Shown: positions 33,987 through 47,671 of the stretch, in pieces
How the letters are laid out: every line of letters starts with the position of its first letter
How positions within the stretch are numbered: position 1 is the stretch's first letter
Assembly (NCBI RefSeq): GCF_001659605.2
Contig: NC_035162.2
Span: 13,349,248-13,413,247, forward strand
Length of the DNA stretch: 64,000 bases
Direction of reading: 5' to 3'
Source of the DNA: Manihot esculenta
Lineage: Eukaryota > Streptophyta > Magnoliopsida > Malpighiales > Euphorbiaceae
Notes under the pieces: generated by a model
Database searches by the model: none
What the model was told of the DNA's origin: nothing
The model's input: the letters and a program-made list of their open reading frames with translations, nothing else
Program-made: the position numbers and the translations under genes

Positions 33987-36900
33987 TCAGAAAAGATAAG
34001 GATATTGCTAGAGCATGGACTCCCGTGTCTCCCAAGTGCATTCTTCCATATTGTGGTGGTTCCAAAGGACTTTCACCATCGGAATTTCCTTGTTTCTCAG
34101 CTTTCTGATCTGGGTGTCTAGGATCCGTACTGGCTGCTCAACATAGGTGAGATCTTCTTGGATCTCCACATCAGGCTCACTAAGAACCTTGCCCGGATCT
34201 GACACGAACTTTCTCAACATGGAAACATGGAAAACCGGATGGATTCTTTCCATTGAGGCAGGTAAATCCAGCTTGTACGACACATTCCCAATCTTTTGCA
34301 AGACTTCAAAGGGTCCGATGTATCGTGGGGCTAGTTTACCTTTCTTCCCAAAGCGAACCACTCCTTTCATTGGAGACACCTTGAGCAATACCAGATCCCC
34401 CTCCTGAAACTCTACTTGTCGTCTGCGGATGTCTGCATAACTCTTCTGTCTGCTTGTAGCAGTCTTGATCCTTTCTCTGATTATGGGTACCACCCTGCTG
34501 GTAATCTCTATAAGCTCAGGCCCTGCCAAGGCCTTCTCTCCAACTTCCTCTCAGCAAACAGGTGACCTGCACTTCCTTCCGTACAAAGCTTCATATGGAG
34601 CCATCCCGATGCTAGCATGATGGCTGTTATTGTAGGCAAACTCCACCAAAGGTAAATGCTGCCTCCAAGAACTGCCAAAGTCCAGCACACACATTCTGAG
34701 CATATCCTCGATAGTCTAGATGGTTCTTTCTGACTGTCCATCAGTCTGGGGGTGGAAGGCAGTACTGAAATCCAACCTAGTACCCATGGCATTCTGCAGA
34801 CTCCGCCAAAACCTGGAGGTGAACTGGGGCCCTCTATCCGACACTATTGAAACAGGAACCCCATGCAGCCTGACGATCTCATCAACGTATACCTGCGCCA
34901 ACTTGTCCACAGAATAGCCACTCCTGACAGGGATGAAGTGAGCAGATTTGGTGAGTCTGTCCACAATCACCCATATGGAGTCCAATCTGTTGGACGCCGC
35001 CGGTAACCCCACTACGAAGTCCATAGCTATATTCTCCCATTTCCACTCTAGAATAGGTAGCGGGTTAAGCATTCCAGCCGGCTTTTGATGTTCCAGCTTC
35101 ACCCCCTGACACACTTCGCAGGCTGACACAAACTGTGCCACTTCTTTCTTCATCGCTGGCCACCAATAAACTTTCTTCAGATCTTGATACATCTTGGTGG
35201 CTCCGGGGTGAACGTTGTATCTTGCGTTATGAGCCTCCCTCATAATGTCTCCTTTTAGCCTTATGTCATCTGGTACACACAATCGACTCCCATAGCGGAG
35301 GATCCCCTTACTGTCAAATTTGAACTCACTGTCCTTGCCTGACTGAACAGTCCTGGCAATTTTCACTAATTCTGGGTCCTCATGCTGTTTCTGAGCCACT
35401 TGCTCCAGAAACACAGGTGTCACTCTCATCTGGGCTACCAAAGCACCTGTACCAGACAACTCCAACTGTAGACCTTCATCAATAAGCTTGTAAAACTCCT
35501 TCACCACTGGCCTCCTCTATGCTGATATGTGGGATAAACTGCCGAGTGATTTCCGGCTTAAGGCGTTTGCTACAACATTCGCCTTACCCGGATGGTACTG
35601 AATCTTGCAATCATAGTCACTCAGCAGCTCTACCCATCTCCTCTGTCTCAAATTCAAATCTCTTTGACTCAGGATGTACTGCAGGCTCTTATGATCTGTA
35701 AAGATCTCACATTTTACCCCATAGAGATAGTGCCTCCACATCTTGAGCGCAAAGATTACTGCTGCCATCTCTAGGTCATGTGTGGGGTAATTTAACTCGT
35801 GCTTCTTCAGCTGTCTAGAAGCATAAGCAATCACCCTCTCATTCTGCATTAGTACACAACCCAGTCCCACACGGGACGCATCACAAAAGACTGTAAAGTC
35901 TTCCTCACCAGATGGCAGAGCTAACACTGGTGCTGAAGTCAACCTCTTCTTAAGCTCTTCAAAACTCTCTTCGCACTGGTCGGTCCACACAAACTTTTGA
36001 TTCTTCCTGGTTAACTTGGTCAGAGGAGCTGCAATTTTTGAGAAGTCCTGAACGAACCTCCTGTAGTAACCTGCTAAACCCAAGAAACTCCTGATCTCTG
36101 TCACTGTAGTGGGTCTAGGCCAGTTAGCTACAGCTTCCACTTTCTTGGGGTCTACTTCGATTCCATTTTCTGACACCACATGCCCCAAGAAAGAGATGCC
36201 CCTCAGCCAGAACTCACACTTAGAGAACTTGGCATACAAGCCATGTTCTCTCAAGGTCTGCAAAACCAACCGCAGATGATGGGCATGCTCCTCTGCATTC
36301 CTGGAATACACTAAGATATCATCTATGAAGACAATAACGAAGTGATCCAGGTACTGGCTAAACACTCTGTTCATGAGATCCATGAATGCTGCAGGGGCGT
36401 TGGTTAACCCGAACGGCATTACAAGGAACTCAAAATGCCCATATCTGGTCCTGAAGGCTGTCTTTGGCACATCCTCCTCCCGTATCCTTAGCTGATGGTA
36501 CCCCGATCTCAGATCTATTTCAGAGAAACAACCTGCTCCGGCTAGCTGGTCAAATAGATCGTCGATCCTAGGCAACGGGTACTTATTCTTGGTAGTGACT
36601 TTGTTCAACTGCCTGTAGTCGATACAAAGCCTAAGGGATTCATCCTTCTTTCTCACAAACAAAACTGGTGCACCCCAAGGTGAGGTGCTCGGTCGGATGA
36701 AGCCCTTTTCTACCAGCTCTTGCAACTGTTCTTTCAATTCTTTCAACTCGGATGGAGCCATCCTGTAGGGAGGGATAGAGATCGGTCGGGTTCCAGGCAT
36801 CAATTCTATCTCGAACTCTATCTCCCTAGCAGGTGGTAAACCTGGCAGCTCGTCTAGGAAGACGTCTAGAAACTCTCTAACCACTGGCACCGAGGCGGGC

Positions 36901-38527
36901 TCTCTAACTTGACTGCTAAGCTCTCTCACATGAGCCAAATACCCCTGACAACCCTTCCTAAGCAACCTACGAGCCTGAAGAGCTGATATCAGACCTCTAG
37001 GTGTACCCCTCCTGTCTCCCCTGAAGACAACCTCTGACCCATCCTGACCTCTGAACCTGACTACCTTGTCCCTGCAGTCCAAGGTAGCACCATGGGTAGA
37101 TAACTAGTCCATCCCTAGAATGACGTCAAAATCTGTCAAGTCTAGAACCACAAGGTCGGCGGAAAGGCATCTTCCCCCAACAAAGACTGGACTGCACTGG
37201 CAGACTGACTCTGCCACTGATGGATCACACTTGGGTCCACTGACCAAGATAGGACACTCTAACCCAGAGATCATCAGACCCAACCTCTCAACGGCTCTCG
37301 GAGCAATAAAAGAATGAGATGCACCAGGGTCCATCAAGGCATACACATCTGAACAACCAATGACTAAGTTACCTGCCACCATGGTGTTAGATGCATCTGC
37401 CTCCTGCTGAGTCATCGTGAAGATCCGTGCTGGAGCTGATGGACCTTCACCTCTGAAACCCGCTAAAGAAGAGGCTGCTCCTCTCCCTCTACCTCTGCCA
37501 CTGGCCTGAGTCGTGGCTGGAGCTGCTGGCTGAGCCATACTACCAGAAGCTGTCTGCTGAGACTGTGCTCCAAAAGCTGCCCTGCAAATGGCAACAGCTC
37601 CAAGAATCTGTCTGTGAACTCCTCTACACTCATCTCATCAGTCTGCCTCAACTGCTCAAACTCTATCATCTTCAGCTCCCTTGAACTATCTGGGAAAGCC
37701 CATCCTGCAAACTCGTTTGCAAACTCTTCCCAAGACATGCTGTCCACCCTCGGGTTCACATAATTCTTGAACCACTCTCGTGCCTTCTTGCACTTAAGCG
37801 TGAACCCGACCATCTGAATGGCTCTATTGTCATCAGCCCCAATCTCATCTGTGATCACCTTAACCCTTTCAAGATACACAAATGGGTCATCCCCTTTTTC
37901 ATACTGAGGAGCACCCAGTTTCATGTAGTCGGTCATCCTGACCTTGCTCCCACTGGCTGAGCTAGGTCTAGAAGGTTAAGTAACTGGGGCTGCTGGTTCT
38001 GTAGGTGGTGGAGGTGGTGTAACATTTTCTGAGGTAGGGTTTGCTGGATTTGGATAGTAAGGTGGGGGTGGATACATTGGGTATTGTGAATATGGTGGGT
38101 AGTAGGGTGGGTATGGCATCTGTGTGGGATAAGGGGTGAAGCTAGGGTAATCCGATGTACCTCCCATCGAATACCCGGGATTTTCTGAGAAGTGTGGGTA
38201 GTGGGGTGGCTGAACAAATCCCGAGGCCTGAGTGCCTCCTTGGGACTCTCCCATTCCCTCTTCTGACATGCTAACTCCCAGACTGCCATCCCTCCTCTGC
38301 TCTACATCCATATCATCCCCCATGTCTTCTGACATTCCTCCCTGAATTGTTCCCCTCACTGATCTGCTCCTACCCAGATCCAGAGACCTTCTAGGATCTC
38401 TTACTGCTCTTTCTCTGTTAGACCTACTAGACATTGCCCTAGGCAATGTAGGAGGACGGGCGCTCATGCCCTCATCCTCAGGTGGCACTCCAGTCAATCG
38501 TGCAGATCGACGAGTTTCTCTCATCAT
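33987..38527 (-). pseudogene. Chromovirus gag-pol, multiply broken
   Basis: Minus strand. Gag begins near 38527 with a Pro/Tyr-rich region, then a capsid-like region (37936-37600). A frameshift and probable deletion near 37,540-37,600 removes the expected zinc knuckle. Protease shows DPGASHSF. Reverse transcriptase shows FIDD, then RNase H (37082-35517), integrase with an HPQTDGQSE motif (35507-34500) and a chromodomain (WNHHNMEECTWE) at the end. In-frame stops lie at 37976-37978, 37104-37106, 35517-35519, 34716-34718, 34551-34553 and 34008-34010. The ancestral stop appears to be 33987-33989, only 11 bp from the truncated LTR. Most stops look like C-to-T or G-to-A changes, as expected of methylated, silenced DNA. 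Confidence 0.88.
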
Positions 38528-38770
38528 GTTTTCTGAAAGGCAGCACATAACAAGCAAACATTAGCATCATATGGTTCATGTGGGCACACATGAACCCTCA
38601 TCACATACATCACATGTCATTAATGCATATGCATATAATCATGGCATTTCACATCATCATGCAAGACAGGACTCCACATCCTATCCTAGTGGACATGATC
38701 TTCCTATTGTGCTTGACCTTCTATAACATCTATGAGCCCAACACTCTAGGTCCGACCATATGAACCTAGG

Positions 38771-38782
38771 GCTCTGATACCA
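38771..38782 (-). other. Primer binding site of the chromovirus
   Basis: Read on the minus strand, TGGTATCAGAGC follows the 5' LTR after three bases. It is the usual initiator-Met tRNA primer site. Confidence 0.9.
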
Positions 38783-38785
38783 TTC

Positions 38786-41112
38786 TGTAACGACCCAAAA
38801 ATCGGACCGCTACCGGCGCTAGGATCTAGATCGGCTTAAGGCCGCTGGGACCCGTAGCAAGCCTGACATGAAACCTGTGAACCTAATTAATCCCATACAT
38901 GATCAACAACATACATAAAAATTAAAACTTTTCTTTCATTGATTCTCTCATACACCAACTCAACCTGTGCATGCACTGAACATAAACATAATCATAAACA
39001 TTGGCCCCTCTGTGGGACCTCATCAATGCCCCCAATGGGTGTCATAACATATGCTGAGTTGGTTTACATAAGCATTACAAAACATCTAAGATCATGTATT
39101 AAAAGGGATACCATACACATAGGGTCAAGCACAATCTCTAATCCTCAATGTCATTACATTACATAACTATTCACAACTCTACATCATTATACTATTTGTC
39201 ATGTCCACATTCTAGCTATTACATACACAAGACTTTATTACTCTTGCTGACCTCCTGGTCTACCCTGTACCTGCAAGCCTGGGGGTTAAGGGAGAGGGGT
39301 GAGCTACAAGAGCCCAGTGAGCAGAATAATAAAACATTTGGAACATATGATAACATGAAATGCATCACACCACAGCTAATCACATCAAGGATGAATTTGT
39401 CACCAATAGTCCTCTACATGGTCCAACTGTGCCAGGGGCGTAGAATGGGCCTCACTGGTCTTTCTCTTACATAATCATAACATAGCATTCTAACTATGCC
39501 AGGGGCGTAAAATGGGCCTCACTGGTCTTTCTCTTACATGGTGCCAGGGGCATAGAATGGGCCTCACTGGTCTTCCGTACTGTATCATCATCATATCATA
39601 GCATATGAGGACTAAAGGATCATTCAACATTCATCCGCATCATCAACATATTATGCAATGCAACATATTCGTGAGTTCTAATGCAAGCACCCTATTATAT
39701 CTCATGGCATTCATGATGCGTGAATCATGCTAAAACTGATTTATTTATTTAAAAGCATAAGAGTTATTCCACTCACCTCTGGCTGAAGCTCTACTGACTC
39801 AGAAGCAGTTGAACTCACTGCTGGGGTCCTCGGGTCCGAACCTACACAGGTGGACTCAAATGAGGGACCAAACAACTAGAACATAACTCTAAAAACATCC
39901 CCCAAAAACCCCTTAGAACATCATGAAACAACCATAGAAAAACATGCAAAAGAGGGCTGGACAGGGCACTTTCGGCGGCAGGTTCGGCGGCAGGTTCGGC
40001 GGCCGAAAGTCCCTCCAGAGCCGAAAGTCAGGCAGGTTCGGCGGCACCTTCGGCGGCCGAAACTCCCAGACAGAGGCGAAACTCATGCATGTTCGGCGGC
40101 ACTTTCGGCAGCCGAAACTCCCAGACAGAGGCGAAAGTCCTCTTTCGGGGGCAAGCTTCGGCAGCCGAAGGCTACTTCCACAAGCATGTTCGGCGGCTGA
40201 AAGTTCCTTCGGCTGCCGAACCTGGTTTCTCCCTTAGTGGCAAAAACTCAGCTCTTCTATGCATATACGCCTCCCATTCCATCCAAACATGCATAAACCT
40301 ATTCTACAACACACATACACAAGCATACAAGCTCCTAGGGGCTTCAAACTATCTAAAACCCCATCTACAACACATCAAACATGCATTTGCAAGCCACATT
40401 GATAAAAAACACAACATAACTCAAAAACCTAACTATAAGCTAAACATGCATTCTACCCCATAGATCTTCATAAAACTTACTTAAAACATGCAATGAGCTT
40501 AAGATCGGCTCTTACCTCTTGAAGATCGAGAGAGAGACGACCTAATCTTGGAGATGGGAGATTTTCAACTTCCTTGGGTCTCCAAGCTCAAAACTTGCTC
40601 AAAACTTGAAAATCTTCAAAACAAGATGAAAACTTGTGAAAATCGTGAAAGATTTGAAGGAAGAACTCAAAGATTGGTGAGGGACGGCGGAGAGCTCACC
40701 TTGGCCGACAATGGGGAGAAAAGCTCGCCCGTTTTCGGCTAAGAGACCCTTTTATAGTGGCTGACCAGGCCACGTTCGGGGGCCGAACGTGCCTCCGCAT
40801 GCATGCCATGTTCGGCGGCCGAACTTGAGGTTCGGCGGCCGAACCTGGACTTCCCTCACTTATGCCTTCGGGGGCCTAAGGCACACCCAAAATGCCTGCA
40901 TGTTCGGCGGCCGAACTTGAGGTTCGGCGGCCGAACCTGGGTTTTCCTCCAAAGTTGTTTTCATGCAAAAACTCATTTCCATCTTGCTTAAAACCATAAA
41001 ACACATTAAAACATTTTATGAAAACATGGTTTTACCCTTCTAGAGGTTTTCGACATCCGAGATTCCACCGGACGGTAGGAATTCCGATACCGGAGTCTAG
41101 CCGGGTATTACA
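38786..41112 (-). repeat. Complete 5' LTR of the chromovirus, 2.3 kb
   Basis: Read on the minus strand it starts TGTAATACCCGG and ends CGTTACA. It holds clusters of TTCGGCGGCCGAA palindromes at 39,970-40,220 and 40,780-40,940. It has one more TTCGGCGGCAGG unit than the truncated partner LTR. Confidence 0.92.
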
Positions 41113-41117
41113 ACATG

Positions 41118-43200
41118 ATCAGATGCCCACAACAAAGACAAACTGGGTTCGTACCCACTTTTCCAGGAAAAGAAAGAAAGAAAGAAAGAAAGAAACGAGT
41201 CTTGTTCTAATTAATGTACTTTGCCTCAGTTTGTTCTAATTTTTTTCTACTTTGTCCCCACTCTTTTTATCTTGAAAGCTTCCCTTCTGCTCTCATAATG
41301 GTGAGGCAAGATTGTCTGAAAGTAACATGTAACTAAAGAACCCTAATACCTACAAAAATCAATAGAACCTTAACTGAGTGTTCAAATATGGAAAAACCTA
41401 TAATGCATGTACTTTAAGAATTTTCTATATATATATATTTATATTCTATGCATGATTAGTTTAAATTATCTATCATTTCAACCTGGCATATTAGGCTCAA
41501 ATTAAGTTGGACTTCAATTTAGTAGAATTATTTATCGATGGATTGAGAATTTTAAGGATGAAATCAAAAGGCTAAATCATAAAGTAATAAACTGAAAAGA
41601 TTAGTCTTGTGATGGCTTTGGGTATATGCATTTGGGGACTATCTGGAAAGATGTAGAGAAGAAGCTTCCATGTATATAAAAAAAAAATTCGAATATTAAT
41701 AATAAAGATCTTGGAAAGGAAAATATTATTATTAATGTCAAGGTGAAGACTTAAGCCTAAAGTTTTTTTTAAAAAAGTAATTTTCATTTTGAAATAAAAG
41801 GAGAAAAATTTTAAGAAATAGGCCCAATAGTCTAATCAATTATACGACGAGTGCATAATATAGAAGCTAAATCTTATACACCTGACAGCCCCTCCTTTCC
41901 TTTTCTCTATCTCTATGACATTAGTCCAATGTCTCGGCCGTGTCATTCCCGGATACAGAAGACGGCCACCTTTCCTTTGTCTGAAAAGTGGGTCTCCTCT
42001 CTCCATCTCCGGATGAAATTTTATTTTTTAAATAAACTTAATTTTTCAATGGGCAGATTTTATTTTGAACTGGGTGTATTTTTATGTAACCGAGCATTAT
42101 ATATTCCACTTAAGCCTCTGATGAATCCAATATTATTTTTGGCAAAAAAAAAAGTCTTTGTCATCAAATATTCTAGTTTTGGCCGGTAAAAAACCTGATT
42201 CATACTTTTTTTTAGGCAACTCTAAAAAAAAAAAAACTTAATTTGCAAGAAAGAATTACGAACAGATTCCCACACTGCAGCAATGGTCAAAAGGTTGAAG
42301 TTCACAAGCTGAAGCTCTGGCTTTTACTGTACGTCATAGCCTCAATCAAGCTAATTAAAGAATTGATGGATCATTCGCTGCTCTTTATTCCAACTTCACC
42401 ACTCCGATTGAAGTTGACATCTCACATGCTTAACCATTTCATGCACCCACCATTCCACAGTACGAGGATTTTTCTTGCCTAGAAACAATTCACTCTACCA
42501 AGTATTTCCATCTCTGCGATTCCCTTCTAGCTAATTGTTAGGCCTTTGACCTCACCAACTCGATTGACCTTTCTTTGATTAATAAGATCATAATAATCGA
42601 CAATTTTTTTAATTTTTATCTATAAAGTTCATCAATAATTAATAAATTTATATTTTAATATACTATACGCAATAGAATGAAAAGGGCCGATGTTTAAATT
42701 ATTTTATATTTTAATTTAAATGATTTTAAATTTTGAATGAATTGATTAATAATTTAAATTAAATATGTAGATGAATGTTTTTACTATTGAGTTCTCCATC
42801 TGAAAGTGGTAAAGTAACAAATGTATTACATGGCATGATATTAACAGTGTGATTTTCCACGTCACGTTGAAATCACATGAAACTCTGTCTCTCATGGTAA
42901 ACTGTATTTTCTTGCTTATAATCATTCTGTTTTTTCATCTCCAAAAAGCTTTGATTTGGGCCAAGTTACATAGTATTTTCCTTGCAAGTTGCAGAGTGTG
43001 TCAAAATTTAGATTGTACACATGGCCCACATTTGAAGAACAGCCCTCAGGTCCGTCGCATGCCACGCGGAGTGTTAACGCGTTCACATTTTCTTTTTCTT
43101 TTTCTTTTTTTTAAAGGTATACGTAATAATAATATATATATATTTTCTTTAAAAGGACATATGGGAAGTTAAAGCGCTGGGTATTTTCCTACTCGGAAAA
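41118..43200. other. Intergenic DNA with a (GAAA)n microsatellite
   Basis: A (GAAA)n run lies at 41,167-41,195. Open frames at 41,851-42,189 and 42,243-42,482 have no recognisable product. The rest is AT-rich. Confidence 0.5.
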
Positions 43201-43224
43201 GAGAAGAAAGCTAGCCACCATTTT

Positions 43225-43230
43225 TATATA
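43225..43230 (+). promoter_or_regulatory. TATA box of small basic protein gene 1
   Basis: TATATA lies 104 bp upstream of the ATG at 43334, with a purine-rich leader between. The position suits a core promoter. Confidence 0.5.
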
Positions 43231-43333
43231 TTCAGAGCCTCTCAGGCTCAGCTCAAAATACTCCAAAACACCTTCTCAAGCAGCCAAAACAGAGCAGGTG
43301 AAGAAGCAAGAAACAAGGAAAAGAGAGAGAGAG

Positions 43334-43519
43334 ATGAAGGAGAAGAAGAGCCCATATGAAGAAGTGGTCAGAGCCCAGACTCAGCAATGCTCTAAAACCA
43401 AACCAGGAAGCCTGATGCCTAAAGAGAGGAGGCTGGTGAAGAGTATGATATTTGATTGTTTTCTCTCTCTTTTCACCTCCTCTGAACGCCAACAACACAA
43501 GGAGGCTACCAAGGTTTAG
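43334..43519 (+). CDS. Small basic protein 1 (61 aa), shared-motif family
   Basis: This single open frame has a good start context (GAGAGATGAAGG) after a TATA box and a purine-rich leader. It is lysine-rich at the N-terminus, with YEEVV and then MPKERRLVKSMIFDCF. The same arrangement (EEVV, then P, four charged residues, a short residue, V/I, K, hydrophobics) occurs in the open frames at 45145 and 61513, which argues for real related genes. No signal peptide or membrane segment is evident. The basic cluster could act in nuclear import or in membrane or nucleic acid binding. Function unknown; I cannot name the family. Confidence 0.6.
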   Translation: MKEKKSPYEEVVRAQTQQCSKTKPGSLMPKERRLVKSMIFDCFLSLFTSSERQQHKEATKV

Positions 43520-45057
43520 TTCAAAACCGTCAAATACGCAATACCCTTTGAATTTCTTCTTCTTCCTCTTCTTCTTCTACTTCTTTCTATAGGTTTGATG
43601 GTATTGTACTCGCAATCAAAAGAGAGAAAGAAAACAAGATAGAATGAAAGAAAAGTGATTAATGTACTCATCGTCTTTAGGTTAAGGCTTTTACAGTGCA
43701 ATGAAAGGTGGTTTCTTTGTTTTATAATTAATTCCTTGGTTTTCTCTCTACTCTCTTTAACATGATGATTGTTTTAGTGATTATGTCCCTTATCTCTGGT
43801 GATATTTGTGTTTTTCATGGCTAACGGCATCCTTCTCCGGCTGCTTCTTTGTGCCGGAGATGGATGCAGGACGAATTTCGTAATCCAGACCCAGTACTGA
43901 AAACACTGACCCATCATTAAAAAGAGTATTGAAATGAACTGAAAGCTTCAGAGAAATTCTCGTCAAGTCTCACAATTGAATTTCAGAATAAATGGAAAGA
44001 ACCATGAAAATGAAAGTGAAACAGTGAAAAGGTCGAAAGTCTGATAGAAAATTTGCAGCCGTAAAGTAGGTAGCTTCTGCAGGGCTGCAAAGCAGACGTC
44101 CAATTACAAACTTATATTCCATTCTACTGGTTGAGATTCTGTATAGAAGACACTGTTTTTTGGGTTTTAGTACCATATTAGATTAAAAAAAAAATTAAAA
44201 TCTTTCTGGAGGTTTTTTTAAGAAAAATATTCCAAAGAAATTTATATTATTTAGACTAAAACTAATTAAAGAACTAAACTATTTCCAGTTTCTGCGTTTA
44301 TGAAAACATTATCGTTATAATGAGCATAAATTAATTTCATAATAATTTAAGGTGGAGACTATTATATTTTTATTTAAATATTCAATGAGATGCTTAAAAC
44401 GCCTTTTTTTTTAAAAAAAAATCCCGTTTACATGGAATTACTGTAGCGAAATAATTGAAAATAATAAAAAGTAAAAAAAGAATAATAAGACAAAAAAAAT
44501 GAAAAGAAAGTATTCTAGAAAAAATTAAATACTCACGTCATGGTCTAAAGGACCACAAACGTCAGCTCAACTGTAGCCATGGTGAATTTAATCTTATTAT
44601 TAACCATTCAAAAGCAGATAATCAGTACTTGAAATTTTCATAAGTAAAATTTAAAGAACGGTAAACTTAATAAATGCAATCCCTATTGCTAATATTCAAC
44701 AAAAAATTTTTGACCATCAATATTAATAATTAATAAGGTCGTTGTTTTTCTAGAATTTGAGTTCATTTTACCCACTGATGGAAACACAAGGTTCTCAATT
44801 TTTTTAATCCAATTTAAGTATTCATTTATGAAATTAAGGTATTTTTATAAAGATAATTTTAAATATATTCTTATTAATATTAATTAATACAATTAATAAA
44901 TAATGTGATTTTTAACATTTGATAGAGGATTTTAGTAAAATATTAATCTTATAATTTATTCTAGTTACTATTTTAATCTAGTGAAATTATTTGACGAGAA
45001 TTACGATGCTCTGTCTCTTATTCTCCTGAAATTTTATTCTTATCTGGCTAAGCTTCC
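43520..45057. other. Spacer between small protein genes 1 and 2
   Basis: The first 200 bp or so is probably 3'UTR of gene 1. A balanced island at 43,800-44,120 has no recognisable coding sequence. The remainder is AT-rich. Confidence 0.45.
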
Positions 45058-45144
45058 ATGATTGGGACCACGTACGGACTGTCCCTTATGCTTACATTAA
45101 GAGATCCCATAGGCTTAGGAAGCAGCCAACCCAGGCGGACAGGG

Positions 45145-45348
45145 ATGGAGAGAAAGGAGAGTTCAGGTGAACAAGTGTTCCAGAAGAAGAAAGACACGTG
45201 TGAAGAAGTGGTCGGATCCGTGACATGGCCGTGGTTGCAACCCAAGAATGGAACTGCATTTCCAAGAAAAAAGAAGTTGGTGAAGAGCATGATGCTTGAT
45301 TCCATGGCTCTTTTTCAGCTCTGCGTCTGCTTCTGCTTCGTCTTCTGA
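45145..45348 (+). CDS. Small basic protein 2 (67 aa), shared-motif family
   Basis: The open frame carries CEEVVGS and then FPRKKKLVKSMMLDSM, matching the core of the protein at 43334. The two genes lie 1.8 kb apart on the same strand, as in a tandem duplication. The frame is also open upstream to an ATG at 45058, which would add 29 residues. I prefer 45145 because it gives a start like that of its neighbour. The C-terminus (LFQLCVCFCFVF) is short and hydrophobic, unlike its relatives. Function unknown. Confidence 0.5.
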   Translation: MERKESSGEQVFQKKKDTCEEVVGSVTWPWLQPKNGTAFPRKKKLVKSMMLDSMALFQLCVCFCFVF

Positions 45349-47671
45349 TGCTCAGAACCACACGAATACCGATTGATGCTTCTCTTTTCTCTTATTTTAT
45401 CTGCAGCAGCAGCTGCTGCTAATTACAGATTCCAGTGCATGTTTCCATTTTCAACCCAACAAGCCAATTGCCTCAGAAAGATCATACCTCCTGCAAAAGT
45501 AACAAATGCTAGCTTAAGTTGTTGTCTTCTTTCTTATTTTTGTTGTATCATTTGACCCTTTCACTATAAATTCAAGACCAAGAATCATATTTCTCAAATG
45601 GGGTTGTTTCACTTCAGGCTTTGAATGATCAATAATCTGTAGTTAATTTCTTTGTAATATTTTTCTGTCATTTTCACTTCCATCGCAATTCTCAATCTCA
45701 AAATCTGCTAAAAGAGGTTTCATTAATATCATACTCCATAAAACAGAAACGAAATTAAGAAAGGAAAGAGTAGAGTATTCCATGGAAGAAGATGAAGAAA
45801 AAACCAGGAACCCATGGTCAAGAATTGCAGGAGATATTTAGTTTCTGCCTTCTTTTGAGTTGAATTAAGTTCAATGGAAAAAGGAATTAGTGTGAATTGG
45901 GCATTCAAATCCAATTCAGTAACTCAAAAGTCTAGTTGTCACGTAAAATTTGGCATTTTGTAGCATTGAATTGGAATCCATTTTCTTGTGGAGGGCCCTG
46001 CTGGCCTTTAATGAAATTATAATAGTACGTTGCAATCAACCGACCATAATTAAAGAGGAATATCTATACTAGGGAAAATCAGTGCTTCAAGGTGACTTTC
46101 AAATTGAGTTACTTGTACCAATATTATTGACAGATTGCAAAATTTTAAGCATATAGTTTAGAACTAAATTTAATTAAAAAATTTAAAATTTTTATTTGTT
46201 AAATAATTATGTGCAGACAAATAAAGCCTGCTAACCCTTTTCTCTCTCTTCAAACAAGGTTATGTGGCCTTTGTATACAAATTCGCTATTTCTTTTTGGT
46301 ATAATTTTGGAGGCTTCCTCTACCCTCCAGACAAAGAGAACTTTCTCTCTCTACTTAGCGTGGACTGTCTCTCTATTGCCGAATGGAAATAATGAATCAT
46401 TGACTAAATATAAGTGATGGTTTTTTTTTTCCGTCATATAATTAATTGGAGACAAAAATCTAAATTGCTGCACATTGTGAAACAAAGAAAAGTTGTTTGT
46501 TTTATTTAAAAAATAGAGAATGACGTCATTTTTTTATTTGTATACGTGAATTTTATTTAATATATTTTATTTTTCAATATTACAATTAAATGATAAATTA
46601 TTTTTTATTTTTATATACAAATTATTTTTCAACCTTTGTTTTCTTCACGAAAATATTTCATGAAATGATTTTTTGTATTTTCTCAAAATTAATCACTTAA
46701 AAAACTGAATTAGTGACTTGATTTCTCATAAAATAAAAAATTATATTATATTTTAAAAAATCATTTTTACCCTTATTTTTTAATAAAAAAATTAAATTAT
46801 ATTTCAAAAAAAATTTCTATAAATAAATTAATTTTCTATATCTCCAAAGTGATATTATATATATATATATATTTATTAACATTGTTTATTTTTTAACATC
46901 ACAACTAAATAGTAAAAAATTAATTTTTATTTTAAAAATATTTAATTTTTAAATATAAATTATTTTCCATGCAATAAATTGAAGTTTTTTAACTAAATTA
47001 TTTTTTAAATCTGACATCCAGTTAGTAATAGGGACTAATTCATCTGTTAACAAATTCAAGTATGGGAATCAATCACCGAAAAATAATTTGTACGGAAATA
47101 TATTTTTTAAAAAATAAATTTTTTTTAATGAGATAATTTATTTTTTATTATTAATTTTAATTTAAAAAATAAAATTTATTAATAAACTTTTATATATATA
47201 TATAAGAATTTAATATGTGAAAAATAATTATTTTTTAAAAGATAAATTATTTTTTTAAAATAGAATTTATACGCACACGGATATACAACTTAATTAATCA
47301 ATTAAAAATTAAAATATTATATTAATATATAAATTTTTCTGTCAGAATAAATACACAAGAAATTACCATTAAAAGAGATATTATTAGTGTAAAAGCGCAT
47401 AATTTGTGGAGGCCGTTGTCAGTGACCTCCATCACTCTCCGATCAAAGTCAATGTCTATACATGGCTAAATTCATATAATTAAAAATCAATACAATTGAC
47501 TCTAACTAGTATGTATTTTCCTTTATCAATCCATTTGACTTTAATTTAAGATAGGATAATTTTTAAATATATAATTTTATAATGTGAATATATTAAATTT
47601 TATATGAATTTCATTATAATTTTACACATGTAAATCGATTCTAAATATTTTATTTAAATTAAGTAAATTTC
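45349..47671. other. AT-rich intergenic DNA
   Basis: The first few hundred bases may include 3'UTR of small gene 2. From about 46,500 onward the DNA is strongly AT-rich with (AT)n runs near 46,855 and 47,190. No gene or complete element was recognised. Confidence 0.5.

Larger units (their letters stand above)
31954..41112 (-). mobile_element. Chromovirus (Tekay/Del-type) LTR retrotransposon, defective
   Basis: The element reads on the minus strand and is flanked by the target duplication ACATG (31949-31953 and 41113-41117). The right end is its 5' LTR, followed by an initiator-Met primer site. The polyprotein has a chromodomain at its C-terminus, as in Tekay/Del elements. The 3' LTR has lost its first 300 or so bases together with the end of the internal region. 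By eye the LTRs differ by roughly 2-3 percent, so this copy is clearly older than the Tat element 157 bp away. Confidence 0.9.

Noticed and set aside
43800..43900. Inverted repeat CTCCGGCTGCTTCTTTGTGCCGGAG
   Set aside because: A CTCCGGC...GCCGGAG stem exists but is isolated and short, with no sign of a terminator, small RNA or mobile element context.
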